A stretch of 64,000 nucleotides of DNA from Psychrobacter sp. P11G3 (GTDB taxonomy: Bacteria > Pseudomonadota > Gammaproteobacteria > Pseudomonadales > Moraxellaceae): assembly GCF_001435845.1 (NCBI RefSeq), contig NZ_CM003596.1, positions 2,651,298-2,715,297 on the forward strand, written 5' to 3'. A program made the translations under genes and the position numbers. Shown piece by piece: positions 1 through 9,419 of this stretch (position 1 is the stretch's first letter; each line of letters begins with the position of its first letter). The notes under the pieces were generated by a model. The model was given only the letters and a program-made list of their open reading frames with translations. It searched no databases and was not told the DNA's origin.

Positions 1-2
1 GC

Positions 3-524
3 AACTTAGCCGAAGTCCAAACCTATCAGCAACGTTGGCAAAATCTGCTTGAGCGTGCAAAGGATTTTTATCCAGCGGCCAATATGCCACCTGATTACTT
101 GCCACTTCCTGCCAGCCTTGAGATACCGCAATTCATCTATCACGTTCAGCGTCTACATTTAACTAAGACACGCGCTAAAGAATCTAAAAGCTTTGGATCA
201 GTAGGCGCCCTGACTGATAAATGTGGTCAATATACGGATGATGAAATTAAGCGCATGACAGCGGTGCTAGATAACGACGAGGAAGCGCGACTGGTAGCGC
301 ATCGTGAATTTATCGATCTGCGTGCTTATGTTTTTTGTCGCGACAGTAAGGGCGAGATGCTAGAGCCTGAGCGAGTACGGTTTTATCGTACTGGTCTGAT
401 TGTACATGCCCTGCCTGACTTTAAGATTGTCGATAGTCGCCAGACACCGCGTAAACGCCGCAACGATGCTTATAATAATCCGCTTGCAGACAATGGTGTG
501 TGGAAAATTTATCGCAAAAAATAA
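3..524 (+). CDS. Conserved hypothetical protein, 3' part only
   Basis: The reading frame is open from the left edge (first full codon at base 3), so the N-terminus lies outside the window; the first internal ATG is at 84. I do not recognise the family. The visible 173 residues are soluble, with no membrane segment or signal, many charged residues and a basic C-terminal tail (RKRRNDAYNN, ending YRKK). One Cys occurs in a DKCGQY context and one in a FCRD context. The codon use and amino acid make-up look like a real gene, and no overlapping frame competes. It ends 90 bases before the antiporter gene, which has its own strong ribosome-binding site. Confidence 0.6.
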   Translation, partial: NLAEVQTYQQRWQNLLERAKDFYPAANMPPDYLPLPASLEIPQFIYHVQRLHLTKTRAKESKSFGSVGALTDKCGQYTDDEIKRMTAVLDNDEEARLVAHREFIDLRAYVFCRDSKGEMLEPERVRFYRTGLIVHALPDFKIVDSRQTPRKRRNDAYNNPLADNGVWKIYRKK

Positions 525-614
525 CAGATATTAGCGCGATATCGTTTTAGCCATACTGATTTTAGTCACGTCCATTTTATATTGTGTATTTTATTCAAAT
601 TTTAAGGAGCCCAG

Positions 615-2501
615 ATGTTTGCTGCCGCCGCCGGCTCACCAAATCTCATGTTGCAAGCCACTATATTTTTGGGAGCAGCATTGCTCTTTGTCCCTCTTGG
701 TAAACGCTTCGGCATTGCAACAGTTTTAGGCTATCTCATCACTGGACTCATATTAGGCCCAAGTGGCTTGGATGTGGCAGGCGACGCTGAAAGTCTATTG
801 CACTTTTCAGAGTTTGGCGTGGTCATGCTGCTGTTTATTATCGGGCTTGAGCTCCAGCCTTCGCGGCTCTGGGCATTGCGCCGCTCTATATTTGTATTGG
901 GCGGTTTGCAGGTCGGTTTGACTGGTACGCTACTGATGTGGCTCCTACATCAGTTTTTCTCCTTACAACTAGATACCGCCTTTATCGTTGGTTTTGGTTT
1001 AGCCCTGTCTTCTACTGCATTTGTACTACAGATACTGACTGAAAAACAGCAGCTTTCGAGCACGCACGGTCGAGAAGCCTTCACTATCTTACTATTCCAA
1101 GATATCGCGGTCATTCCATTGTTAGCAGTCATTCCCTTTTTATCAGGGGTGCGTGAGCAAAGCTACGATTTGATTTATTTTGGTAAGGTATTTGCTGTCT
1201 TTGCTGGTCTGATTTTTGCCAGCCGTTATGTGGTTCGACCCTTCTTTAAATTTGTGGCTTCAAGTGGTGCATCGGAACTACTGACAGCGGTCGCGCTATT
1301 TATCGTGATGGGCGTATCTATCTTGATGGGTCAAATCGGGCTATCAATGGCATTGGGTGCATTTTTGACAGGTGTATTGCTCGCTGATTCCGAATATCGT
1401 CATGAACTAGAGGCCAGTATCGAACCTTTTAAAGGGTTGCTATTAGGTCTGTTCTTTATGTCGGTCGGTATGCTTACCGATGTCAAACTCATTTTGGCAG
1501 AGCCCATCTTTATTATTGGCTGTGCGCTCGCATTGATGTTCATCAAGTTTGCAGTGATTGCAGGTATTGCCAAAGTATCGGGCAATCGCTGGCCGACCAG
1601 TATCAGATTGGGTGTGACCCTAGCCCAAGGTGGTGAGTTTGCCTTTGTCCTATTCAGTGTTGCCACAGCCCAAAACGTCTTACGTCCCGAGCTTGCTAAT
1701 ACTCTTAACCTAGTCGTTACCATCTCGATGGCGCTAACACCTCTGGCATTCTTATTGTTAGAAAAAGTGGGTGAACCGTTATTTGCCAAGAGCAAACCGA
1801 GTCGCGAATACGATACCATTCCCGATCATGAGCATCAGGTCATTATTGCAGGCTTTGGCCGCGTTGGTCAGATTATTGGCCGTGTACTACGCATGCATAA
1901 TATCGAATTTACCGCCATTGAACGCTCTGCAAACCGAGTAGATTTTGTAAGAAAATTCGGTAACCAAGTCTATTATGGCGATCCGAAAAACCCTGAGATT
2001 TTACGAGCAGCAGGTATTCAGAAAGCGCGAGTGTTTATTCTTGCCATCGACGATTTAGAACGTTCTATCACCACCGCTCAGTATCTTCGTAAGAATTATC
2101 CTGAACTGATTGTATTGGCAAGAGCGCGCGATCGTCAGCACTATTATCGCTTGCGTGAAGTTGGCGTACGTCATATTTGGCGTGAGACTTATTTGTCGTC
2201 TTTGGATATGTCACGCGAATCACTACAATTATTAGGTATTTCTCCAGAAAAAGCGCGAGAAACAGTAAAAACATTCCGTGATTATGATGATGACTTGATC
2301 GAACGCCAACAAGCTATCTACGATGATGAAGCTAGCATGATTGAGTCCGCGCAATCATCAATGGCTGAGCTTGAAAGCTTGTTTGACGAAGATATTGGTA
2401 AAGCACGTAAAATGGATTTGACCGACTTTTATGAAGCGTTAAAGAGCCAAGCAACACCAGTTGAGGAAAAAGATGATACTGCAACGGACTCTAAGCATTA
2501 G
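615..2501 (+). CDS. CPA2-family monovalent cation:proton antiporter (KefB/KefC-like)
   Basis: An inner-membrane antiporter, probably exchanging K+ or Na+ for H+. The N-terminal ~390 residues are a Na+/H+ exchanger domain of about a dozen hydrophobic segments. A TrkA-N/Rossmann domain starts near residue 408 with the nucleotide-binding loop GFGRVG (about 413-418), which in Kef proteins binds NAD(H) and glutathione adducts. The C-terminal ~80 residues are acidic and helical. The 628-residue length fits KefB/KefC (about 600-620). An AAGGAGCC ribosome-binding site precedes the ATG by the usual distance. No KefG/KefF-type quinone reductase lies next to it, so calling it a true glutathione-gated Kef channel would be inference. 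Confidence 0.9.
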   Translation: MFAAAAGSPNLMLQATIFLGAALLFVPLGKRFGIATVLGYLITGLILGPSGLDVAGDAESLLHFSEFGVVMLLFIIGLELQPSRLWALRRSIFVLGGLQVGLTGTLLMWLLHQFFSLQLDTAFIVGFGLALSSTAFVLQILTEKQQLSSTHGREAFTILLFQDIAVIPLLAVIPFLSGVREQSYDLIYFGKVFAVFAGLIFASRYVVRPFFKFVASSGASELLTAVALFIVMGVSILMGQIGLSMALGAFLTGVLLADSEYRHELEASIEPFKGLLLGLFFMSVGMLTDVKLILAEPIFIIGCALALMFIKFAVIAGIAKVSGNRWPTSIRLGVTLAQGGEFAFVLFSVATAQNVLRPELANTLNLVVTISMALTPLAFLLLEKVGEPLFAKSKPSREYDTIPDHEHQVIIAGFGRVGQIIGRVLRMHNIEFTAIERSANRVDFVRKFGNQVYYGDPKNPEILRAAGIQKARVFILAIDDLERSITTAQYLRKNYPELIVLARARDRQHYYRLREVGVRHIWRETYLSSLDMSRESLQLLGISPEKARETVKTFRDYDDDLIERQQAIYDDEASMIESAQSSMAELESLFDEDIGKARKMDLTDFYEALKSQATPVEEKDDTATDSKH

Positions 2502-2544
2502 CTCTCAATACTAGCAACATCTACAAATACTCGTAAAATACAGC

Positions 2545-2583
2545 CCCTAATCAGCTATGCAGTTTTTAGGGACTTGTTTTTTA
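2545..2583 (+). terminator. Possible terminator after the antiporter gene
   Basis: A short stem (CCCTAA pairing with TTAGGG, 15-base loop) is followed by a T-rich run on the plus strand. It overlaps the stop codon of the convergent gene. The stem is weak, so the call is tentative. Confidence 0.3.
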
Positions 2584-3476
2584 TTCAGTGAGCTGGTGCA
2601 ATCCCAGTTATCACTGTCTGGTATATGATAAAAGACCAGCGTCTGCTCGTTTAAGTAGCGTATCGGAAACGTCACGTTCTGAATCGTTGCCACTACCGCA
2701 CAGTCGGTTTCTGTTACGCCAGCAACTTGAGTATCGACATGCATGTGTATTTGCTGCTGCTCGGTACTCAGAGGCAGATTTACTGGGCACTGCCCTGTCT
2801 GCTGATAAATCAACGCCACTCGGTTTTGGGCATTCTTTGCAATATCATAAGCATCAAACAACACTTCGTTTGCTTTTGGCTTGGCAATAATCGGTAAGAA
2901 CTGCACCTTAATCACCAATAGCGAAAACGCAAAAAAACCAAATCCTAATGCCAGTCCGAACAAGCTAACACCACCTTCTCTTTGCAAATGCGCCTTCTGT
3001 GCGGCCTCATCTCGCGGATGGTCATTTATCGCATCAGCGATCTCACGCCTTGCCATACGGTAGTAATACGCATCTGTCCAGCGTGCCACCATAAACGACC
3101 AAAATAGCCAAATAACGGCAGCAATGCCGATACGTGTTGCCATCTGATAGGCATCTGGCACATAGGACATCGCTACAAACTCAAAGGCGACTAGCACCAG
3201 CGCGACATTAAGCTGGATAAAAGACCACCCTGCGACACTATAGACGATCGCATCCATATAGCGCTTGCGATATAGCAGCCAAGGAAAAGTGATAAAAAAA
3301 GCAGCCCAATGCCATTTTGGCGACAGATAACCTTGCTGATCAAACTGCTCAAAACGTTTAAGGTAATAACGCTGGGTACGATTACCGATGAACCACTTGT
3401 CTAACTGCTTACGTTTAGCAGGTGTTAACGACTCTTGATAAAATGGTGGCGGTGAATCTGTCTCGATAAATAACAT
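2547..3476 (-). CDS. DUF2628-type membrane protein with pilin-like C-terminal domain
   Basis: Role unknown. After about 60 soluble residues comes a WHWAAFFITFPWLLYRKRY stretch typical of DUF2628 proteins, then hydrophobic segments around residues 75-95, 100-125 and a further one near 175-195. Beyond the last membrane helix, about 110 residues look like the globular head of a type IV pilin: a helix with NAQNRVALIYQQTGQCP, then beta-like segments and a terminal WDCTSSLNKKQVPKNC, which matches the W-x-C...P-x-x-C disulfide end of PilA-type pilins. No prepilin peptidase site is present at the N-terminus, so it would not be processed as a pilin. The gene converges on the antiporter gene. The family assignment rests on remembered patterns. 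Confidence 0.65.
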   Translation of the reverse strand: MLFIETDSPPPFYQESLTPAKRKQLDKWFIGNRTQRYYLKRFEQFDQQGYLSPKWHWAAFFITFPWLLYRKRYMDAIVYSVAGWSFIQLNVALVLVAFEFVAMSYVPDAYQMATRIGIAAVIWLFWSFMVARWTDAYYYRMARREIADAINDHPRDEAAQKAHLQREGGVSLFGLALGFGFFAFSLLVIKVQFLPIIAKPKANEVLFDAYDIAKNAQNRVALIYQQTGQCPVNLPLSTEQQQIHMHVDTQVAGVTETDCAVVATIQNVTFPIRYLNEQTLVFYHIPDSDNWDCTSSLNKKQVPKNCIAD

Positions 3477-3610
3477 GGCAACACGCTCTACTTGCTGACT
3501 CTTAGAAAAAGCATTTGAAACATACCATTATATGATAACGCTAAAACCCGTATGTAACATAGAGAAACCACAGCACCGACCTGTAAATACGCGAAACTAG
3601 GATTGTCCGT

Positions 3611-3638
3611 TCACAGTTGTATGGATTTGACTTATAAT
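3611..3638 (+). promoter_or_regulatory. Candidate sigma-70 promoter of trmB
   Basis: TTCACA, a 16-base spacer and a perfect TATAAT lie about 40 bases upstream of the trmB ATG. This predicts a very short leader. Confidence 0.5.
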
Positions 3639-3677
3639 AAGCAAACATCACCCACCTAATTAAGCCTTACGAATCCT

Positions 3678-4517
3678 ATGAGTCAACATTCTGATATCAA
3701 TGACAACGTCAATAGTACTGATACTACTGATGAGCAAACCCTTAATAGCACAAGCGAGCCTATCGATATCGATAACAGCACCAACCATGAGATAGAACCG
3801 ACCTCTGACAAGCATATTCGCATCGTCAATACGTTTATGAAGCGCCGTACGCACATGAACAAAAACGCTGAGCTTGCACTAACTGCTCCAGAATTTTCTG
3901 AGTATTTGGTCAATAACAGTTTTGGTGATGGCGACCTTACCGGTATTGACAACCTACGTACGTTGTTCGCTGATAGCCCTAACGGTCCAGATGCACCGCT
4001 TACGGTAGAGATTGGTTTTGGCTTGGGTGATTCGTTTATTGAAATGGCGGCTGCTGAACCTACTCGTAACTTTGTCGGTGTAGAAGTGCATGAGCCTGGT
4101 ATCGGTAAATGTGCTTATATGGCTGGCACCCAAGATTTGAGCAACGTAAAAATCATCAACGGTGATGCCATTCAATTGCTCAAGCAGCTACCAGAAAACC
4201 ATATCGACCGTATTCAGCTATACTTCCCTGATCCATGGCAAAAGAAGCGTCACTATAAGCGTCGTTTTGTCAGTCCTGAACGTATGACCATCGTTACGCG
4301 CAGCTTAAAGCAAGGCGGCTGGTTCCATACAGCAACTGACTGGGAGCATTATGCATTTTGGATGGTTGAAGTATTGGATGGTTTCGCTGGACTAACCAAC
4401 AAAGCAGGTACAGGTAATTTCACTGAGCGTCCTGACTTTCGTCCAATGACTAAGTTTGAACGTCGTGGCCTCGACCGTGGGCATGGTGTTTGGGATTTGA
4501 TCTATATCAAAGACTGA
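3678..4517 (+). CDS. trmB: tRNA (guanine-N7-)-methyltransferase TrmB
   Basis: Uses S-adenosylmethionine to methylate G46 in the variable loop of tRNAs, in the cytoplasm. The SAM-binding loop VEIGFGLG is at about 110-117, and the family signature [14 protein letters not shown] begins near residue 183, with the catalytic Asp in DPW (D185). At 279 residues it is about 40 longer than E. coli TrmB. The extra is an N-terminal Asn/Asp/Ser/Thr-rich tail (residues 1-45), after which an in-frame ATG at about residue 54 could give a shorter form. A good promoter just upstream supports the long start. A strong terminator follows, so it is probably monocistronic. Confidence 0.95.
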   Translation: MSQHSDINDNVNSTDTTDEQTLNSTSEPIDIDNSTNHEIEPTSDKHIRIVNTFMKRRTHMNKNAELALTAPEFSEYLVNNSFGDGDLTGIDNLRTLFADSPNGPDAPLTVEIGFGLGDSFIEMAAAEPTRNFVGVEVHEPGIGKCAYMAGTQDLSNVKIINGDAIQLLKQLPENHIDRIQLYFPDPWQKKRHYKRRFVSPERMTIVTRSLKQGGWFHTATDWEHYAFWMVEVLDGFAGLTNKAGTGNFTERPDFRPMTKFERRGLDRGHGVWDLIYIKD

Positions 4518-4550
4518 TTAATACAGCTTTACTTTTAAGTGTTTTGACAA

Positions 4551-4578
4551 AGCGGCTATCTGATGTAGCCGCTTTTTT
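4551..4578 (+). terminator. Rho-independent terminator of trmB
   Basis: The 8-bp stem AGCGGCTA/TAGCCGCT with a 7-base loop is followed by six T. Confidence 0.85.
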
Positions 4579-4878
4579 ATGGCCCTTTATAGGCTGTAAA
4601 AAATAACTCTAAAAATACTAGACATCCTATGCATAACTATGTCTGCTAATATCTTAGTTACATATATTGAGTCATACTCCTGACTTTTAATACCTATAGT
4701 ATGATTATGCATAAAAAAGATAAATTTATAATTTGTGAAACATAGCGCTCATAGCGTTGTTTGTAGACAAAATTGCTTCTATAAAGTGATTAAAAACGAG
4801 ATATAGAATCCGTTCCTCATACTAATAATCTACGTAAACTTATGTATTATAAGGCTTTACAGAGTTCTCCCCATAAGC

Positions 4879-5106
4879 TGTGGATAACCCTGTGTATAAG
4901 TCACCACTTGACAAGTTTATAGCTAAGCAACTTAAAGGATAAGGTAAAATCGTTCATTTTTTGTACAATTTATAAAATGTTTAAAATCAATATCTTATAT
5001 TAAATTCGTACGCATAAAAAATTATTTTAAATAATTTCTAAAATAATTTAATTCTTCATAATGTTTCACAATTAGCGAAAATAAGCCTTTTATTTGTTGT
5101 GGACAA
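4879..5106. promoter_or_regulatory. Cluster of DnaA-box-like nonamers around an AT-rich block
   Basis: Three nonamers in the same orientation: TGTGGATAA (4879-4887, exact complement of the consensus TTATCCACA), TGTGTATAA (4891-4899, complement of TTATACACA) and TGTGGACAA (5098-5106, complement of TTGTCCACA). The DNA between the second and third is extremely AT-rich. A weaker relative, TGTAGACAA, lies at 4762-4770. The matches are visible; binding and function are inference. dnaA, rpmH, gyrB and gidA are not in the window, so a role as oriC is not supported by context. A DnaA-titrating or DnaA-reactivating site, or DnaA control of recA, are alternatives. Confidence 0.4.
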
Positions 5107-5255
5107 CTCCTAAATCTATTGACAAGCATAGTCATTATCAGGTTCAAAACAACAGCGACCTATCGCATCATTTCTATAAGTTTTCAGCGTCATACCATAC
5201 GACAGATAGTGTCGTCTAGTATCCCTCAACGCTCATTATAGTGCTTTGCTTTTGT

Positions 5256-5261
5256 TATAAT
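5256..5261 (+). promoter_or_regulatory. Candidate -10 element upstream of recA
   Basis: A perfect TATAAT about 310 bases upstream of the recA ATG, without a clear -35 box at 16-18 bases. If used, recA has a long untranslated leader. Confidence 0.3.
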
Positions 5262-5429
5262 TACCTTATCAAATCAACAGCGTTAAGAAGTTGAGTCGAG
5301 TAATTACCACGCCAAGTCTGACTTAATAACAACGATAACGACAGTATAGTACGGACTTATTTTTGCTTCTCTCGCTATTTAATTTTACTGTATAGTAGAA
5401 AGATACATTCGATACTACTACCTATACCA

Positions 5430-5439
5430 GTCACGTGAC
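5430..5439. promoter_or_regulatory. 10-bp perfect palindrome upstream of recA
   Basis: GTCACGTGAC lies about 135 bases before recA. It could be an operator. It does not match the E. coli LexA box, and no CTGT-N8-ACAG site is visible in this region. Confidence 0.25.
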
Positions 5440-5574
5440 AACCTATTTTTCGATAAAACAGCCAAACAATCATTGCCGACTTCATAACAGTCAGTATGCG
5501 TTTGCCAAAAGTTTTAACCGTACCAATATTTTATTTATAGCATCAACTTAACTACCGAAAACAAGGAATCCAAT

Positions 5575-6627
5575 ATGGACGACAATAAAGCCAAAGCCCT
5601 CAAAGCGGCATTAGGTCAAATCGAAAAGCAATTTGGTAAAAACACCATCATGCATCTAGGCGATGACTCAGCCATCCTTGACGCCGATGTGGTCTCTACA
5701 GGCTCTCTAGGATTAGACATTGCGCTTGGCATTGGTGGTCTACCAAAAGGGCGTATCGTTGAAATTTACGGTCCAGAAAGCTCAGGTAAGACGACGATGA
5801 CCCTGCAAGCTATTGCAGAATGTCAAAAGCAAGGCGGCACTTGTGCCTTTATCGATGCTGAGCATGCGCTTGACCCTGTTTATGCGCGCAAGCTTGGGGT
5901 AAACACTGATGATTTATTGCTTTCTCAGCCTGACAATGGCGAGCAAGCACTTGAAATTACCGATATGTTGGTACGCTCAGGCGCAATCGACATGATCGTG
6001 ATTGACTCAGTAGCCGCCTTGACGCCACGTGCCGAGATTGAAGGTGAAATGGGCGACTCGCACATGGGTCTGCAAGCACGTCTGATGAGTCAAGCCCTAC
6101 GTAAAATCACTGGTAACGCCAAACGCTCTAACTGTATGGTGGTATTTATTAACCAAATTCGTATGAAAATTGGTGTTATGTTCGGTAGCCCTGAGACTAC
6201 GACTGGTGGTAACGCGCTGAAATTCTACGCCTCTGTACGTATGGATATCCGCCGTATTGGTGCGGTCAAAAACGGTGATGAAATCATCGGTAACCAGACC
6301 CGTGTCAAAGTCATTAAAAATAAAATGGCACCACCTTTCCGCCAAGCTGAGTTTGAAATTACTTACGGTGAAGGTACTAACCACTTAGCCGAAGTCATTG
6401 ACTTAGGTGTAGAGATTGGAGCGGTTGGTAAAGCAGGATCTTGGTACAGCTATGGCGACGAAAAAATCGGTCAAGGTAAAGCCAACTCTGTGCTTTTCTT
6501 AAAAGAGAACCCTGCCATTGCTCAAGAAATCGAAGACAAGATTCGTGACGAAAAGCTTGGTACAAAGAAAAACAGCAAAGCCGACGAAACTGAAGAAGCA
6601 GAACAGGCTTCTGAACCTGTACAATAA
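5575..6627 (+). CDS. recA: Recombinase RecA
   Basis: ATP-dependent strand-exchange protein of homologous recombination and SOS-type induction; forms filaments on single-stranded DNA. The Walker A motif GPESSGKTT is at about 66-74, followed by the MAW region, [20 protein letters not shown] and the L2 loop around [21 protein letters not shown]. The 350-residue length matches the family (about 350) and the C-terminus is the usual acidic tail. An AAGGAATCC ribosome-binding site precedes the ATG. recX follows after 40 bases, the common recA-recX arrangement. Upstream control is unclear: no canonical LexA site is visible, in line with the known absence of canonical LexA regulation in related Acinetobacter. 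Confidence 0.98.
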   Translation: MDDNKAKALKAALGQIEKQFGKNTIMHLGDDSAILDADVVSTGSLGLDIALGIGGLPKGRIVEIYGPESSGKTTMTLQAIAECQKQGGTCAFIDAEHALDPVYARKLGVNTDDLLLSQPDNGEQALEITDMLVRSGAIDMIVIDSVAALTPRAEIEGEMGDSHMGLQARLMSQALRKITGNAKRSNCMVVFINQIRMKIGVMFGSPETTTGGNALKFYASVRMDIRRIGAVKNGDEIIGNQTRVKVIKNKMAPPFRQAEFEITYGEGTNHLAEVIDLGVEIGAVGKAGSWYSYGDEKIGQGKANSVLFLKENPAIAQEIEDKIRDEKLGTKKNSKADETEEAEQASEPVQ

Positions 6628-6667
6628 TGGTTTAGCGATTAACCGTTGTCAGTTACTATGATTTATT

Positions 6668-7759
6668 ATGAAAATTAAAACCTTAGCTGAAATTCTAGCT
6701 GAGTCGGGTGCCGACTCAGCTAGTTCTATTGATAGCAAACCAAAAAAACCGTCCAAGAATTCTCATACGAAAGAGTCTAAAAAACCAGAGAAATCCAGTA
6801 AACGGACTACCCGTTCAAATAAAGGTGATTCAGTCAAGAATGATGCTACTATTGATACAGCGTTTTTCGAAGACTCCTCTCCTAAATCAAAGAAGACTTC
6901 TAAATCTAAAAAACGTAAAAAGCGTTTCCACCCAGCGGCTAATTTTACCGCTGAGCCTAGTGACACCCCTACATATCAACCACCCGAAGCGCAAACCATC
7001 CAAGAGATGCTGGCAGAAGTCAAACTCGACATTCAGAATGACGAAGTTGACAACAGCTTAGCAACAGATAATGGTCGTAGCACTGAGCCGCTACCCAAAA
7101 ACTCAGAACATGAAGCTGAGCTTTTTTCTATCAATGATAGTGAAACAGACAGCCAAAACGATAATATACCAGCCGCGCTCAAAGCCTACTTACGAACCCC
7201 TGAACAAAAACAAGCAGAAATCGATGTGATTAAAGCAGAAAGTCGATTGCGTTGGCTCGCATTTTATTATTTATCACGCCGTGAATACGGTAAGGCTGAG
7301 CTAAAGCAAAAGCTGATCGACAAAGAGCAAGACCCAGAAAAAATTGACGCACTGCTCGATGAGTTTGAAGAAAAAGGGTATCAGAGTGATTATCGCACTA
7401 CCCTAATGCTGATACGTGAGAACATTCGCAAAGGCCGCGGACGTGGTCGGATCAAACAAGAATTCTATCGTAAGAAGATTGCTATGCCAGGTAACATCGA
7501 TGAGCTAATCGATATGGCAAATACTGAGTCTGATGAATTTAGTGAGTTTGTAGATGATGATGCAGATAACCTAGTCGATGGTGTAGATTGGCTGAAACTG
7601 GCTGTGATAGCACGTACCAAAAAGTACGGTAATGACATACCAGTTGAGCAAAAGGAAAAAGCCAAGCAGCTACGATTTTTGCAGTATAGAGGGTTTAATA
7701 CCGATATCTGCTTTGCCGCACTTAACCATACCACAGAGACCCTAGACGAGCGATTTTAA
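6668..7759 (+). CDS. recX: RecX-family regulator of RecA with long N-terminal extension
   Basis: RecX binds RecA filaments and limits their extension. The RecX domain occupies about residues 194-350, with the tandem three-helix modules starting LRWLAFYYLSRREYGKAELK, then EFEEKGYQSDYR and GRGRGRIKQEFYRKKI. E. coli RecX has 166 residues. Here about 190 extra N-terminal residues precede the domain: a Lys/Ser-rich basic stretch (about 20-95, with KKTSKSKKRKKRF) followed by an acidic Asp/Glu/Asn-rich linker. The extension has no domain that I recognise; a DNA-binding or partner-binding role is inference. The gene directly follows recA, so co-transcription is likely. Confidence 0.9.
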   Translation: MKIKTLAEILAESGADSASSIDSKPKKPSKNSHTKESKKPEKSSKRTTRSNKGDSVKNDATIDTAFFEDSSPKSKKTSKSKKRKKRFHPAANFTAEPSDTPTYQPPEAQTIQEMLAEVKLDIQNDEVDNSLATDNGRSTEPLPKNSEHEAELFSINDSETDSQNDNIPAALKAYLRTPEQKQAEIDVIKAESRLRWLAFYYLSRREYGKAELKQKLIDKEQDPEKIDALLDEFEEKGYQSDYRTTLMLIRENIRKGRGRGRIKQEFYRKKIAMPGNIDELIDMANTESDEFSEFVDDDADNLVDGVDWLKLAVIARTKKYGNDIPVEQKEKAKQLRFLQYRGFNTDICFAALNHTTETLDERF

Positions 7760-7832
7760 GGGCTTACTATCGCTATCACTGTCCCTACCAAACGGTATTC
7801 ATCGACAGTCATACTGTTGTGATAGACATAAA

Positions 7833-7860
7833 AAAGAGCACGTTATATAACGTGCTCTTT
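7833..7860. terminator. Bidirectional terminator between recX and the YidB-like gene
   Basis: A perfect 28-base palindrome (AAAGAGCACGTTAT and its complement) sits between the two convergent genes, with A and T tracts on either side. Confidence 0.8.
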
Positions 7861-7953
7861 AATCAATGCTGCCAGAATCAGTACTGCCAGTCATTTCAAT
7901 TGATGCGGCTTTAAAGTATACAATTAGAAGTCTTCAAATTCTAAGCTGCCAAA

Positions 7954-8667
7954 CTACTTAAAATTACCAAGACGACTAGATAGCTGGCTAATGATTTGAT
8001 CTATCTCTTCATTGGCCTCAGACTCATTATCCAGATTGCCATTAGGCGTTAGCTGATTCATTACTTCAGGCAACAGCTCAGCGAGTCCCTGTCTTACCTC
8101 AGTTTCATTAGCACCAGTATGAGCGGCCACTTGCTGAATTTCATTTTCATCAAATAAGCGGTTAATTTCGTTTGGATCCAAATTATCATTTGCTTCGTTA
8201 TTACTCATCCAAGAGCGTGCTTGACCTTCATAGCCCATACCAGTGATTTTTGACAATGCACCGCTCAAACCACCATTACGTTTGATCCAACTAAGTACCA
8301 TAGGCATCAATGCAGCAACGAGCATACCTTTACCACCAAACCCACTATTAGTTCGCTGACCGCCTAATACGCTACCTAAAATATCACCTAGTCCACCAGC
8401 ACCTGAACTCATACCGCCGCGCTGACTACCGCCCGTGAGACCACCAATGATGTCATCTAAGCCAAAACCATTATCTGCTTGACGGCTATTTTGTTGAGGG
8501 CTATAACCACCTGCCTGACTGCCACCGCCCAGTACACTACCTAAAATATTACCTAGTCCACCAGTCTGCCGTGTTTCAGTACGTTGGTTAACTGGATTGC
8601 GCTGAGCGTCGTCTGGATTCATTGCACTACGTGCCACTTGGCTCACTAAATTCCCTAATAAGCTCAT
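7954..8667 (-). CDS. YidB-like DUF937 family protein
   Basis: Function unknown. The N-terminus (MSLLGNLVSQVARSAM) and the Gly-rich repeats GLGNILGSVLGGGSQ (about 35-50) and GLGDILGSVLGGQRT (about 90-105) are characteristic of the YidB/DUF937 family, which also contains the helical C-terminal part seen here (GMLVAALMPMVLSWIKRNGGL then an acidic helix bundle ending in LSSRLGNF). At 237 residues it is longer than E. coli YidB (132) because the Gly/Gln/Ser-rich part is expanded. No signal peptide. GAGG precedes the ATG. It is transcribed alone and convergent to recX. Confidence 0.75.
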   Translation of the reverse strand: MSLLGNLVSQVARSAMNPDDAQRNPVNQRTETRQTGGLGNILGSVLGGGSQAGGYSPQQNSRQADNGFGLDDIIGGLTGGSQRGGMSSGAGGLGDILGSVLGGQRTNSGFGGKGMLVAALMPMVLSWIKRNGGLSGALSKITGMGYEGQARSWMSNNEANDNLDPNEINRLFDENEIQQVAAHTGANETEVRQGLAELLPEVMNQLTPNGNLDNESEANEEIDQIISQLSSRLGNFK

Positions 8668-8908
8668 TATCTATTCCTCTTTTTATCGTATTGTTTAGTA
8701 CAAAAATACTGCTAAAACTTATGAAATATCATATCTGCATATATGTTCTTTAATAACGGGACAGCAAAATTACGAGTTTTATTTTCTATTTTTAATATAA
8801 CAGATTTTAATATAACAAACCTCTTTGTCCTTTGAGATAGCTATTTTGTTATGACGTGTAGAGATTTTTCATCGTAAAAGGAAAAAATTAAGCTCCATAA
8901 TTACTCAG

Positions 8909-9367
8909 TTATCTAGCATTACCCTTACTGGTATTGGCTAAAATATTTAATTGTCGCCATTGCTCGTGATTTACTTGGTCGCGGAATATAGTGGTCGAAA
9001 ACGATCTTTGATAAGGCTCAACGATATTGAACTCGATACTCATCACCCATTGGTAACGATTAATATCGACTAACTCTGCTTGCCATAACTCATCGCCGCG
9101 TCCCGTTCGTATCAGTAATTGCCATTCTTTATCGACACGCTGACTGAGCGATGGCTGACTAATATGTAATAAGATTGGTCTCGATATAATCAGATAACTT
9201 GCAACTGCTGCCGAGACTATTAAGATCAGTAAATACTGCCACAAAGCCAAAGATGCAAACCATGCCAATATCATCATAACGCCAGTCAAAGCTACATATA
9301 GCAGCGCGCGTAAATAACTGGCAGGCGTGATAACTGTATCAGTACGTAGCGAGGTTACTGGCGTCAT
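8909..9367 (-). CDS. ygfX: YgfX (CptA)-family membrane protein
   Basis: Small inner-membrane protein usually encoded with SdhE. Two adjacent hydrophobic segments (about residues 19-40 and 43-62) form the N-terminal membrane hairpin, followed by a soluble domain containing WQLLIRTGRGDELWQAEL and a late FRDQVNHEQWRQLNILA typical of the family. The gene lies 52 bases downstream of sdhE on the same strand, the conserved pair. The pair was once proposed as a toxin-antitoxin (CptA/CptB), but SdhE's role in flavinylation makes that reading doubtful. Assigned from topology, motif and neighbour. Confidence 0.7.
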   Translation of the reverse strand: MTPVTSLRTDTVITPASYLRALLYVALTGVMMILAWFASLALWQYLLILIVSAAVASYLIISRPILLHISQPSLSQRVDKEWQLLIRTGRGDELWQAELVDINRYQWVMSIEFNIVEPYQRSFSTTIFRDQVNHEQWRQLNILANTSKGNAR

Positions 9368-9419
9368 ATAAGCGTACCATGGGAAACGTTAGGTATTGTG
9401 CCGACCCATTCCTTAAGAG

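Larger units (their letters stand above)
4579..5574. other. Long AT-rich intergenic region upstream of recA
   Basis: About 1 kb without a credible gene. It holds DnaA-box-like nonamers, a very AT-rich block (about 4935-5065), near-inverted copies of TATGCATAA around 4627 and 4707, a candidate -10 for recA and a 10-bp palindrome. I see no tRNA or known RNA signature. A small RNA or a long recA leader is possible but not shown. Confidence 0.6.

Noticed and set aside
1400..1819. 139-codon open frame antisense to the antiporter gene
   Set aside because: Fully inside a well-supported gene and without family features.
4879..5106. Chromosomal origin of replication
   Set aside because: DnaA-box-like sites and AT-rich DNA are present, but none of the usual origin-flanking genes are here. 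Kept only as a DnaA-box cluster.
5262..5574. E. coli-type LexA box before recA
   Set aside because: No CTGT-N8-ACAG match was found on reading the region.
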